NCBI GenBank assembly: GCA_951804985.1
Contig: OX638133.1
Coordinates: 25,326,963-25,390,962 of the forward strand
DNA from: Dryomyza anilis
Lineage: Eukaryota > Arthropoda > Insecta > Diptera > Dryomyzidae
Length of the DNA stretch: 64,000 nt
Direction of reading: 5' to 3'
Part shown: piece after piece, positions 46,786-58,100 of the stretch
Position numbering within the stretch: position 1 is the stretch's first letter
Layout of the letters: every line of letters starts with the position of its first letter
Program-made: the position numbers and the translations under genes
Notes under the pieces: generated by a model
Told to the model about the DNA's origin: nothing
Databases searched by the model: none
The model's input: only the letters and a program-made list of their open reading frames with translations

Positions 46786-47038
46786 ACATTAACGAAAATA
46801 TGCGCACAATGTACAACATTTCGTTTTTTAATGACCACATAAAATACTTCTTTGTATCAAGAAGAATATTTACGATTGCATTTGTGCTCTCTTACCATTG
46901 GAGCTGTGCCTGTTATATTTTTCTAATAATGATAAAGATGACAACATTACTAAATATGCAATATTTACTATAATCAGACCATATAAAGGCAAGTCTAACT
47001 TTTTAATTTTACGAAATATGAATAATTTAAGCAAAAAA

Positions 47039-47365
47039 TATAGAAATATAGAAATATAGAAATATAGAAATATAGAAACATAGAAATATAGAAATATAGA
47101 AATATAGAAATATAGAAATATAGAAATATAGAAATATAGAAATATAGAAATATAGAAATATAGAAATATAGAAATATAGAAATATAGAAATATAGAAATA
47201 TAGAAATATAGAAATATAGAAATATAGAAATATAGAAATATAGAAATATAGAAATATAGAAATATAGAAATATAGAAATATAGAAATATAGAAATATAGA
47301 AATATAGAAATATAGAAATATAGAAATATAGAAATATAGAAATATAGAAATATAGAAATATAGAA
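47039..47365. repeat. 8-bp microsatellite (TAGAAATA)n, about 40 copies
   Basis: The unit is nearly perfect over about 325 bp, with one variant (TAGAAACA) near 47081. Because 8 is not a multiple of 3, a frame cycles through three phases and stays open on the minus strand, giving a Phe/Tyr/Ile-rich peptide of 224 residues with no biological meaning. Confidence 0.97.
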
Positions 47366-47474
47366 AACAATAACATGCTAAAGTTTCTGCAATATGTATA
47401 AAACGAGAGTCTAATACATTGTGTAGTAAAATCAAGACAAGTCCGCATGTAATCAAAAATATAGAAAACAATTA

Positions 47475-48859
47475 CGGTATGGTCTGGAAGGAATGATAGG
47501 CTATATACGGGCGGGATTGGACAAAGAGGCGTGGCACCTCCCATACAACCTAAACTTTCAATACGATATAACTCGCCACTTTCACCAGCTACGAATATGA
47601 AACAAAAAACTCAAATACAAAAAAAAATTTAAAACAAAAAAGCAAAAGCACAAAACAAAACAAAAGCAAAAATACAAAAACAAAAGCAATCACGTTTGTT
47701 CCGCTTCTCCGTCTAAACGGCTGATCCGATTGTCTTGAAATTTTTACCACAGATGCGGTATGGTCTGGAAGGAATGATAGGCTATATATGGGCAGGATAT
47801 GACAAAGAGGCGTGGCACCTCCCATGCAACCTAAACACGATATAACTCGGCACTTTCACCAGCTACGAACATGAAACAAAAAACTCAAATACAAAAAAAA
47901 AACATTAAAAACAAAAAAGCAAAAGCACAACACAAAACAAAAGCAAAAATACAAAAACAAAACCAATCACATAAAACCACAATCCAAACTAAATGAAAAA
48001 CAAAAAAGGGAAAGAAAAAGAAAAACAAACTCACCACACTAAAACTAACCAAACTAAAACTCACCACACTAAAACTCACCAAACTAAAATTCACCACACT
48101 AAAACCCACCACACTATAATTAACCACACTAAAACTCACCACCCTAAAATTCACTACACTAAAACTCACCACAATAAAATTCATCACATTAAAATTCATC
48201 ACACTAAAACTCACCACAATAAAATTCACCACACTAAAACTCGCTACACTAAAACACGCCACACTAAAACACGCCACATTAAATTTCACCACACTAAAAC
48301 CCACCACACTATAATTGACCACACTAAAACTCACCACACTTAAAAACACCATACTTAAACTCACCACACTCAAATTCACCACACTAAAACTCACCACACT
48401 AAAACTCACCACACCAAAACTAACCACAATTAAACTCACCACTCCAAAATTCACCACATCTAAACTCACCACACCGAAACTTACTACATTAAAACCCACC
48501 ACACTAAAACTTCTACTGGGAAAAACTCTACGGGAAAGAATTCTACTGGGAACAATTCTACCGGGATGAATTCTACGTTGAGAATTCTACGGGAAAGCGT
48601 TCTATGTGGATTTTACGGGGAAGATTTCTACTGGGAATAATTCTGAGGAGAAGCGCAGTCTGAGAAAAAATTGTCTTTGAGAAAAGTTGTTTTGGCGGAG
48701 AATTATTTGGTTAACACATTTATAAAACCAATAAAAAAATTTCAACAGCTAAGCACGGGCCCTTTATATAAATAATAAAATGTTTTTTATATTAATAAAA
48801 TCGCTCCATATCTTTGAATTCAGAAAATCTTGGCACGATTCGTGCACGGGTCCAGCTAG
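47475..48859 (+). mobile_element. Helitron with duplicated head and 15-bp minisatellites
   Basis: The 3' end GGCACGATTCGTGCACGGGT then CTAG before T (48856-48860) is the Helitron end seen at 8152. The interior carries ACTAAAACTCACCAC minisatellite (48030-48508) followed by TTCTACGGGAAAGAA-like units (48509-48655). The head region GGTATGGTCTGGAAGGAATG occurs twice (47475 and 47757), each followed by GCGTGGCACCTCCCAT and an A-rich ACAAAAGCAAAA tract. The expected TCTATATATA start is not found, so the 5' end is lost or rearranged. Confidence 0.82.
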
Positions 48860-50099
48860 TTCAGAATAAAGTAGAATTTTGTTGCAATTAGTCAAACCTC
48901 TTCCTGTTTACTACGAAACATTTTTACTACATTTTTACTATTTTTACAACGAAAAGTTCAAACACACAAAAATTAAAATTATTTGTAATATTATTGTCTT
49001 GTTCTCTCTTTACTTTAAAATAACATTGTATTGAAAGACTTTATGTAGGTATATTTTTAAAAAATAATTTGCTCTACCTTGCATCGCATATTAAAAACAC
49101 ACGAGTAAAAATATGACTCCCATTAAACGCACGAGTTTTTCACGTTTTTACTGCACAGCACTATTTTCAAACCGATTTTATTTGGTCGCTTAAAAAGTCT
49201 GCAGCGATTTGTTTGGTACAAATTCCTTGGCTTGAAGCGAATTAATGACGTCGTCGTTGTCTTTCACGCGATGCCAGGCCAGGCCAGGCCATACCACAAA
49301 CAAAAAAAACATAGAAAAAAACCCCAACGGCGACGGTCATTTTGTACAAAAAAAAAACAGCATAAAAGCGAAAAATGTATTTTTTATTAAATAATAAAAA
49401 ATGTTAAAATAAGAAAAAAAATGCATAAATGTAGTGCAACGTTGCCAAACTGGTTCTTACTAGCCACAATTGCAACACTGTTAAGGAAGGATCGCACAAA
49501 ATAAAAAAAGAGAACCAAAGAGACTGTGGCTTAAACAGAAATAATATTGCAAAATATTTTCAGAAATAGTTGAAATTCATGAGAAAACGGAACAGTATTA
49601 AAAAACACGTATTATGCAAGGACATCTGTAAGTTAAAAATTATTTATTTAAAAACCCCGAGGTAACAAATTTTGCTTTGACGGGTTAATTTGGGAACTTG
49701 GAATTATGTTGATCTTTATCCTTGTAATATTCAGACAGGCAGACAGATCACAGTATCAAAAAATCGATTCGATACTTCAAACTGTGGCATGTGGTGTCAT
49801 TAATACTCGTTCTGATATTTTATAATTGCGGCAAATGTATTTTTCTATATGATTTTATAGCATACATCTTATTTTGTAAGACTTGATTTGAATAGTTGTT
49901 GAAATCATTAAATGTTTACTCCGAGCATGATCTTTATGTGTCGCACAAAATGACACTTTTTTGGAAAAAAATTATAAAACTTCGAAATTATAAAACTAAT
50001 CGGTACATTTCATGGATTTTTTTTTACGAAATAAAAATATCAAAGTACAGTTATGCATTGCAAAATGTCTTCTAGTTTTTCTCAAAAATAGTGTGAAAA
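48860..50099. other. Unassigned DNA, partly unique
   Basis: 49190-49340 has moderate GC content (GATGCCAGGCCAGGCCAGGC) and no repeat match. The rest is AT-rich. No frame or RNA gene is recognised. Confidence 0.45.
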
Positions 50100-50975
50100 T
50101 ATTTAAAATTGATGAATTTTTGGGAATTTTTGACATGTAATTTCTCAGATTCCGGAGACGATGTCAGAAAGATTTTATTTTGTAATTTTGACTACATTTA
50201 TAGTGATTATAAATATGCTAGTGCAAATGAAGGATATCGCTTGTAGTTCTTGGAATAAATTTTCAAAGAAATAACTCAAATGTGTGAAATTAGAATAAAA
50301 ATGGGAGTTTTTGACATGTAATTTCTCAAAATCCGGAGACGATATCAGAATGATTTTATTTTTTTTATTTTCGACTACATTTATAGTGAATTTAAATATA
50401 TTAGTGCGAATGAAGGATATCTCTTGTATTTCTTGGAATGCATTTACAAAGAAATGCACCAGGGTTTGAAAATTAGAATAAAAAGGAGTTTTTGGCATGT
50501 TATTTCCCAAGATATAGAACCGATATCGGGCTGATTTTTTTATTTTGTATTTTTGACCACATTTATAGTGATCAGAAAAAAGTTAGTACGATTGAAGAAT
50601 ATCACTTGTAGTCCTTGAAATAAATTTACTAAGAAATTCACAAGTGTTTGAAATTAGAATAAAAATGGTAGTTTTTGGCATGTTATTTCTCAAAATCCAG
50701 AGTCGATAACAGAATGATTTTTTTTTTTAATATTGACCACATTGATAATGATTAGAAATAAATTAGTGGAAGTGTAGGATATTGCTTGTAGTTTTTGGAA
50801 AAAATGTACAAAGAAATGCACAAGTGTCTGAACTTACTTCGGAGTTTTTGGCATGTTATTTCTCAAAATCCAGAGTCGATAACAGAATGATTTTATTTTT
50901 TATTTTTGACTACATTCATAGTGATTATAAATATATTGTTAAATATGTGCGAATGAAGGATATCGCGAGGTATAA
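50100..50975. repeat. Tandem repeat, period about 180 bp, five copies
   Basis: The marker ACTACATTTATAGTGAT (or ACCACATTTATAGTG) recurs at 50191, 50374, 50556, 50736 and 50909. Each copy also has TTTTTGACATGTAATTTCTC-like, CCGGAGACGATATCAGAATG-like and GAAGGATATCGCTTGTAG-like segments in order. Copies differ by many substitutions, so the array is old. The spacing is near nucleosome-repeat length, which may be coincidence. Confidence 0.85.
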
Positions 50976-51382
50976 TTGATATCAAATTATTAACATGATA
51001 TAAAATTCTTCAAATTGGAATTTTTCAAAGTGAGATTTTACAAAATGTGGATGAATTAATGGATTTATGATATTTTTTATATTCTTACACACATCATTTG
51101 TTATTATAGTGAAATTAGTTTTCAATTAAAAAATATTTCTTGTGATTTTCATCAAAAGTTTCATCGTTTTGTTCACCGCGTATCGCATTGTTGAAGAAAT
51201 CATTGAATGATCATTCAATTGGTGGTTCATATTGAAATATTTGTTGATGCTAACAACTCCGTTAAAGTCTCGTTTGAAAACTAATATAACGATCTTTTTC
51301 GAAACTTTGAAGTCGTGGCCAATGATCATTATCCTTGTACTTCAAAATTTATGTCCCTAAAAAATTCCTGGTTTATTATAAA
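50976..51382. other. Unassigned DNA ending in a diverged element G relative
   Basis: 51200-51382 shares GGTTCATATTGAAATATT, AACTCCGTTAAAG, GATCATTATCCTTGTACTTC and TTTATGTCCCTAAAAA with the left half of element G (26470-26690). The relative is cut at TTTATTATAAA by the Helitron starting at 51383. Confidence 0.55.
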
Positions 51383-51474
51383 CTAGTTGGACCCGTGTAC
51401 GACTCGTGCAAAGATTTTTTGAATGCAAGAATACGGAGTGATTTTATTAAGATAAAGAACATTATTATTATTTA

Positions 51475-52500
51475 CTAGCTGGACCCGTGCACGACTCGTG
51501 CCAAGATTTTGTGAATTCATAGATATAAAGCGATTTTATTAATACAAAAAAACATTATTATTATTTTTTATATCAGGGGCCCGTGCTTCGCTGTGGAAGT
51601 TTTTATTGGTTTTATAAATGTAGTAACCAAATAATAATTCTCCGCCAACAACTTTTCTCAAAGATAATTCAGACAGTAGAATATTTCGCCGTAGAATTCT
51701 TCTCAGTAGAAATCTTCGCCGTAAAATTCTTCCCCATAGAACGCTTTACCGTAGAATTCTTCCCCGTAGAACTCTTCCCGGTAGAATTCTTCCCCGTAGA
51801 GTTTTTCCCAGTAGAAGTTTTAGTGTAGTTAGTTTTAATGTGGTGAGTTTTAGTGTGTTGAATTTTTAGTTTAGTGAATTTTAAGTGTGGTGAGTTTTAG
51901 TGTGGTGTGTTTTAGTGTGGTGAGTTTTGGTGTGGTGAGTTTTAGTGTGGTAAGTTTTAGTGTGGTGAGTTTCGGTGTGGTGAGTTTTTACTATGGTGAG
52001 TTTTAGTGTGGTGAGTTTTTGTGTGGTGAATTTTTAGTGTGGTGAGTTTTAGTGTGGTGAGCTTTATTTTGTTGAGTTTTAGTGTGGTGAGTTTTAGTGT
52101 GGTGATTTTTGGTGTGGTGAGTTTTAGTGTGGTAAGTTTTGGTGTGGTGAGTTTTAGTATGGTGAATTTTTAGTGTGGTGAGTTTTAGCGTGGTGAGTTT
52201 TATTGTGGTGAGTTTTAGTGTGGTGAGTTTTAGTGTGGTGAATTTTATTTTTTGTTTCATCTTTTTAGATTGTGTATGTGCTGAGTTATGTCGTTTTGAA
52301 AGTTTAAGTTGTATGGGAGGTACCACGCCCCTTTGTCCAATCCCGCCCATATATAGCCTATGACACCCTCCGGACTCCTTAGTAACCCGAGGCAAAACTT
52401 CAGTTAAATCGGTTCAGCGGTTTAGACGTGATGCTGGAACAAACAGACAGACAGACAGAACGCAGACTGACATACGTACCAAGAGTTTTATATATATAGA
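51475..52500 (-). mobile_element. Helitron (inner), complete, 1026 bp
   Basis: On the minus strand it starts TCTATATATATAAAACTC after A (52500) and ends CTAG before T (51475-51478), with the hairpin GGCACGAGTCGTGCACGGGT near the end. The interior has the ACTAAAACTCACCAC minisatellite (51817-52245 in inverse) and the TTCTACGGGGAAGAA minisatellite (51673-51816). It is the closest relative of the complete copy at 7346-8152 but has a longer array. Confidence 0.92.
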
Positions 52501-52559
52501 TTTTCGATAGTCTAATTGAGTTTGTTTGGTGGGTTCACTATATATTCCAAATTTTAAGT

Positions 52560-53340
52560 AAATTTCGTGAAGAGGTTTTTTGTTTTTGAGTTTTCACTTT
52601 TTTGAGTTTTTACTTTTTTGTGTTTTTGCTTTTTTGTTCTGCTTTTGTATTTATGCTTTTGATTTGTGTCATTGCTTTTGTTTTTGTGTTGTTGCTTTTG
52701 TTCTTGTGTTTCTGCTTTTGAGTTGTGATTTTCTGTTTTTGTTTTGCTTTTCTTTTTGAGTTTTTGTTGCTGTATTGGCGTTTTTGCTCTTGTGTTTTGC
52801 TTTAGTGTTTTTGCTTTTGTGTTTTTTCTTTGATTTTGTGTCTTTGCTTTAGTTTTTGTGTTTTTGCTTTTGTTTTTGTGATTTTGTTTTTGTGTTTTTT
52901 CTTATGATTTGTGTTTTTGTTTTTATGTTATTGCTTTTGTTTGTGTTTTTGCTTTTGTGTTTGTGTTTTTGCTTTTCTTTTTTTTTGTGCTCTTGTTTTT
53001 ATGTTTTTTTTGTGTTTTGCTTTTGTTTTTCTTTTGTTTTTGTGTTTTTGCTTTTGTTTTTTTTTCTGTTGCTTTTGTTTTTGTTTTTGTTTTTGTGTTT
53101 TTGCTTTTGTATTTTGCATTTATGTTTTTGCTTTTGTGTTTTTGCTTCTGTTTTTGATTTTGTGTTTTTGCTTTTGATTTTTATTTTTGCTTTTGTTATT
53201 TTTTTGTTATTTGCTTTTCTTTTTCCATCTGTTTTTTATTTTGCTGTTGTTTTTTTGTTATTGCTTTAGTATTATGCTTTTGCTTTTATGTTGTGTTTGA
53301 TTTTTGTGTTTTTGCTTTTGTATATTTTTTTTTGTATTTG
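52560..53340 (-). repeat. A-rich array of CAAAAACAAAAGCAAAA words
   Basis: On the plus strand it reads as TTTTTGCTTTTGTTTTTGTG repeated irregularly for almost 800 bp. It is the interior of the outer Helitron and equals the tracts at 21425-21750, 22604-23220 and 47600-47990. Frames through it are Phe/Leu/Cys-rich and not genes. Confidence 0.9.
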
Positions 53341-53588
53341 AGTTTTTTGTTTCATCTTCTTAGCTTGTGTATGTGCCGAGTTATGTCTTTTTGAAAGTTT
53401 AGGTTGTACAGGAGGTGCCACGCCCCTTCGTCCAATCTCGCCCATATATAGCTAATGACGCCCTCCGAACTAAATAGTATCCTGGTGCAAAATTTCAGTT
53501 AAATCGGTTGAGCGGTTTAGACGTGATGCTAGAGCAAACAAACAGACAGACAGACTGGCAGACGGACCAAGACTTTTATATATGTAGA

Positions 53589-55127
53589 TGTTCAAATCAA
53601 ATTGAAATATGGTATTTTTGTCCGACATTTTCTATAATTGTTTCGCCAAAAACAATGATTTCGACAATTTTAGTTTTCGATTTTCGACATTTTTGTTTTA
53701 GACATTTTTAAGTTTCGGCATTTTTATTTTCTACATTTTTGTCTTCGGTATTTTTAATTTCGATATATTAATTTTTGACTTATCGTACCAGACACACTGA
53801 AAACATTTTATGAGACCCCATCAAGATCAACAGTAAATTGCAGTACTTTCGATTTCTGAAAATCATATTTTATAATATTTGTTAAAGAAGATTTGTCCCA
53901 TTCAATCTAAACACGCAAAGAGAAAACATGTTTACCATTATCAAGATCTGACGGAGTTATTTAATGAATCTTGCAATCATACGGTGATTTCTGGAACAGG
54001 GTCACTTAGAAAAACATGATTACAACAATAATAATTTGCATTAATTTAATGCATTAAATAATAATAATAATAATAGCATTAAATGATGCCGCCAAAACAT
54101 GATGATGGTGAACATTATGTTTCTGTGCATGTATTATTCAGTATTAATTAGAATAAAAATAGATTTTAGGATCAGGTACACAAATGTTTGTGTATCAAAA
54201 CCATCAATCTATGTATTAAAATTCTAATTTAAAAAGACTTGCTCAACAAGTTTTTAAATGTATCATGCATTTTACTGTTTTCACTTCAACATCACCAGAA
54301 ACCACAATATTTACTATTGCATAATTTATGCAGTTTTTATATCCCATCGTTATTCTTTTGAAATTTTTACTTGAATTGCATTTTTTTTACGTTTTTGCAT
54401 AACTTAAAATTTAGTCGCACAAACATGAAATAACCTGCGGCTACTTTTATGTACTACCCATGACTACAACCATTCATTACCCCATCGCTACCCTATTTTA
54501 GTGCAGCACCCTGTGCAACCCTGAAGTCGCATTTGTGCTATTCAGCAAAAGTGCTGCAAAAACACTTAAATTTCGAAGAATCGCTAGAAAAATGCAGCCT
54601 GCCATGCCAAATGCAAATTATACATTTGCCCATTTTCGCCATTTTTATTTTATGATTCTTTCGCGCAGTTTCGGGGCTCTTGAGGTTTTTTTTTCTGTTC
54701 ATCAAGTAGCCTTGCATGACGTCACGTGTTCATTTTATGTCCGACCATTTTCCGCACAAATTACAAATGGCCAAATCTGCAAATGGCGCAAAATGCCGTT
54801 CGGCATGAAAGCGAAGATGGAGCAAACTTAATGGAGGTGCGAATGTGATGTTGATGCAAAATAAAAAAAAGTGCAGACTTTATGCAGAATTTTTCCCATT
54901 TGTTTAACAAATGAAAAATGCAGAGACGATATTTTCACTGAAACACCTTCTGTGCTTTCGACCAAAGTGTTCTTGTGAGGATTTGCATGGCAAAAAAAAA
55001 ATAAAATAAAATTAAATATTTTCGCAGCAAACAAAATGCGGCCGGCAATCAAATGTTTTTTTTTATATTGCTCAAACTTAATTGAAATTAAAATCTTAAT
55101 ATAAATTTTTATTTTTTCTACGATGCT
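53589..55127. other. Unassigned DNA before the satellite
   Basis: 53640-53765 is a degenerate 15-18-bp repeat of TTTCGACATTTTTGT-like words. 53910-54130 begins ACACGCAAAGAGAAAACATG and ends CATTATGTTTCTGTGCATG, perhaps a small inverted-repeat element. 54500-54850 has balanced composition with TGACGTCACGTG but no supported gene. Confidence 0.45.
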
Positions 55128-58100
55128 CCGTTAAAAGATATAGGAAATTCAGCTTACATTATGCCGACTTTGACACCGCTAGGACGCTCAGTATAGGAAA
55201 TTCAGCTTACATTATGCCGACTTTGACACCTCCAGGACGCTTCGTTGAGAAGATATGCCGGTTCAAAGAAAATTAAAATTGAAAAAAATCAAAAAATTTC
55301 ACCTATTAAATATGCCAACTTTGACACCTCTAGGACGCTCCGTTTAGAAGATATGAAGGATTAAAGAAAATGGATTTTGAAATTGCAATATCTTCGGAAT
55401 CCGATGTTCGATTAAAATTATTTAAACGGCAAACTAATTATTGGAAATTCAGCTTACATTATACCGACTTTGACACCTCTAGGACGCTCCGTTTAGAAGA
55501 TATGAAGGATTAAAGAAAATGGATTTTGAAATTGCAATATCTTCGGAATCCGTTGTTCGATTAAAATTATTTAAACGGCAAACTAATTATAGGAAATTCA
55601 GCTTACATTATGCCAACTTTGACACCTCTAGGACGCTCCGTTTAAAAGATATGAAGGATTAAAGAAAATGGATTTTGAAATTGCAATATCTTCGGAATCC
55701 GTTGTTCGATTAAAATTATTTAAACGGCAAACTAATTATAGGAAATTCAGCTTACATTATGCCAACTTTGACACCTCTAGGACGCTCCGTTTAAAAGATA
55801 TGAAGGATTAAAGAAAATGGATTTTGAAATTGCAATATCTTCGGAATCCGTTGTTCGATTAAAATTATTTAAACGGCAAAGTAATTATAGGAAATTCAGC
55901 TTACATTATGCCGACTTTGACACCTCTAGGACGCTCCGTTTAGAAGATATGAAGGATTAAAGAAAATGGATTTTGAAATTGCAATATCTTCAGAATCCGT
56001 TGTTCGATTAAAATTATTTAAACGGCAAACTAATTATTGGAAATTCAGCTTACATTATACCGACTTTGACACCTCTAGGACGCTCCGTTTAGAAGATATG
56101 AAGGATTAAAGAAAATGGATTTTGAAATTGCAATATCTTCGGAATCCGTTGTTCGATTAAAATTATTTAAAAGGCAAACTAATTATAGGAAATTCAGCTT
56201 ACATTATACCGACTTTGACACCTCTAGGACGCTCCGTTTAGAAGATATGAAGGATTAAAGAAAATGGATTTTGAAATTGCAATATCTTCGGAATCCGTTG
56301 TTCGATTAAAATTATTTAAACGGCAAACTAATTATAGGAAATTCAGCTTACATTATGCCAACTTTGACACCTCTAGGACGCTCCGTTTAAAAGATATGAA
56401 GGATTAAAGAAAATGGATTTTGAAATTGCAATATCTTCGGAATCCGTTGTTCGATTAAAATTATTTAAAAGGCAAACTATTTATAGGAAATTCAGCTTAG
56501 ATTATGCCGACTTTGACACCTCTAGGACGCTCCGTTTAGAAGATATAAAGGATTAAAGAAAATGGATTTTGAAATTGCAATATCTTCGGAATCCGATGTT
56601 CGATTAAAATTATTTAAACGGCAAAGTAATTATAGGAAATTCAGCTTACATTATGCCGACTTTGACACCTCTAGGACGCTCCGTTTAGAAGATATGAAGG
56701 ATTAAAGAAAATGGATTTTGAAATTGCAATATCTTCAGAATCCGTTGTTCGATTAAAATTATTTAAACGGCAAACTATTTATTGGAAATTCAGCTTACAT
56801 TATACCGACTTTGACACCTCTAGGACGCTCCGTTTAGAAGATATGAAGGATTAAAGAAAATGGATTTTGAAATTGCAATATCTTCGGAATCCGTTGTTCG
56901 ATTAAAATTATTTAAACGGCAAACTAATTATAGGAAATTCAGCTTACATTATGCCAACTTTGACACCTCTAGGACGCTCCGTTTAGAAGATATGAAGGAT
57001 TAAAGAAAATGGATTTTGAAATTGCAATATCTTCGGAATCCGTTGTTCGATTAAAATTATTTAAAAGGCAAACTATTTATAGGAAATTCAGCTTACATTA
57101 TGCCAACTTTGACACCTCTAGGACGCTCCGTTTAGAAGATATGAAGGATTAAAGAAAATGGATTTTGAAATTGCAATATCTTCGGAATCCGATGTTCGAT
57201 TAAAATTATTTTAACGGCAAACTAATTATAGGAAATTCAGTTTACATTATGCCGACTTTGACACCTCTAGGACGCTCCGTTTAGAAGATATGAAGGATTA
57301 AAGAAAATGGATTTTGAAATTGCAATATCTTCGGAATCCGTTGTCCGATTAAAATTATTTAAACGGCAAACTAATTATAGGAAATTCAGCTTACATTATG
57401 CCAACTTTGACACCTCTAGGACGCTCCGTTTAGAAGATATGAAGGATTAAAGAAAATGGATTTTGAAATTGCAATATCTTCCGAATCCGTTGTCCGATTA
57501 AAATTATTTAAACGGCAAACTAATTATAGGAAATTCAGCTTACATTATGCCGACTTTGACACCTCTAGGACGCTCCGTTTAGAAGATATGAAGGATTAAA
57601 GAAAATGGATTTTGAAATTGCAATATCTTCGGAATCCGTTGTCCGATTAAAATTATTTAAACGGGAAACTAATTATAGGAAATTCAGCTTACATTATGCC
57701 AACTTTGACACCTCTAGGACGCTCCGTTTAGAAGATATGAAGGATTAAAGAAAATGGATTTTGAAATTGCAATATCTTCGGAATCCGATGTTCGATTAAA
57801 ATTATTTTAACGGCAAACTAATTATAGGAAATTCAGCTTACATTATGCCGACTTTGACACCTCTAGGACGCTCCGTTTAGAAGATATGAAGGATTAAAGA
57901 AAATGGATTTTGAAATTGCAATATCTTCGGAATCCGATGTTCGATTAAACTAATTATAGGAAATTCAGTTTACATTATGCCGACTTTGACACCTCCAGGA
58001 CGCTCCGTTTAGAAGATATGAAGGATTAAAGAAAATGGATTTTGAAATTGCAATATCTTCGGAATCCGTTGTTCGATTAAAATTATTTAAACGGCAAACT

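Larger units (their letters stand above)
51383..53588 (-). mobile_element. Helitron (outer), interrupted by another Helitron
   Basis: On the minus strand the 5' end is TCTACATATATAAAAGTC after A (53588) and the 3' end is CTAG before T (51383-51386). The hairpin GCACGAGTCGTACACGGGTC lies just before that end. The 5' head (53340-53580) has the GTTTAGACGTGATGCT/GGCGTGGCACCTCC-type sequence of the family, in inverse. A long A-rich tract (T-rich on plus, 52560-53340) fills the interior. The inner Helitron at 51475-52500 is inserted 92 bp from the 3' end. Confidence 0.85.

Noticed and set aside
46870..47544. A 224-residue minus-strand open frame rich in Phe, Tyr and Ile
   Set aside because: It is the (TAGAAATA)n microsatellite read through; the 8-bp unit has no stop in any phase on that strand. 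The peptide looks like membrane segments only because of repeat composition.
47885..48502. Long frames on both strands (a VVSFSVVSFSVV-like peptide and a THHTKTHHTK-like peptide)
   Set aside because: Both arise from the 15-bp Helitron minisatellite, whose period is divisible by three. They are not proteins. The same applies to 52003-52395.
52856..53269. Frames of 80-140 residues rich in Phe, Leu and Cys
   Set aside because: They translate the T-rich tract inside the outer Helitron. Overlapping frames in several phases all look alike, as expected for low complexity.
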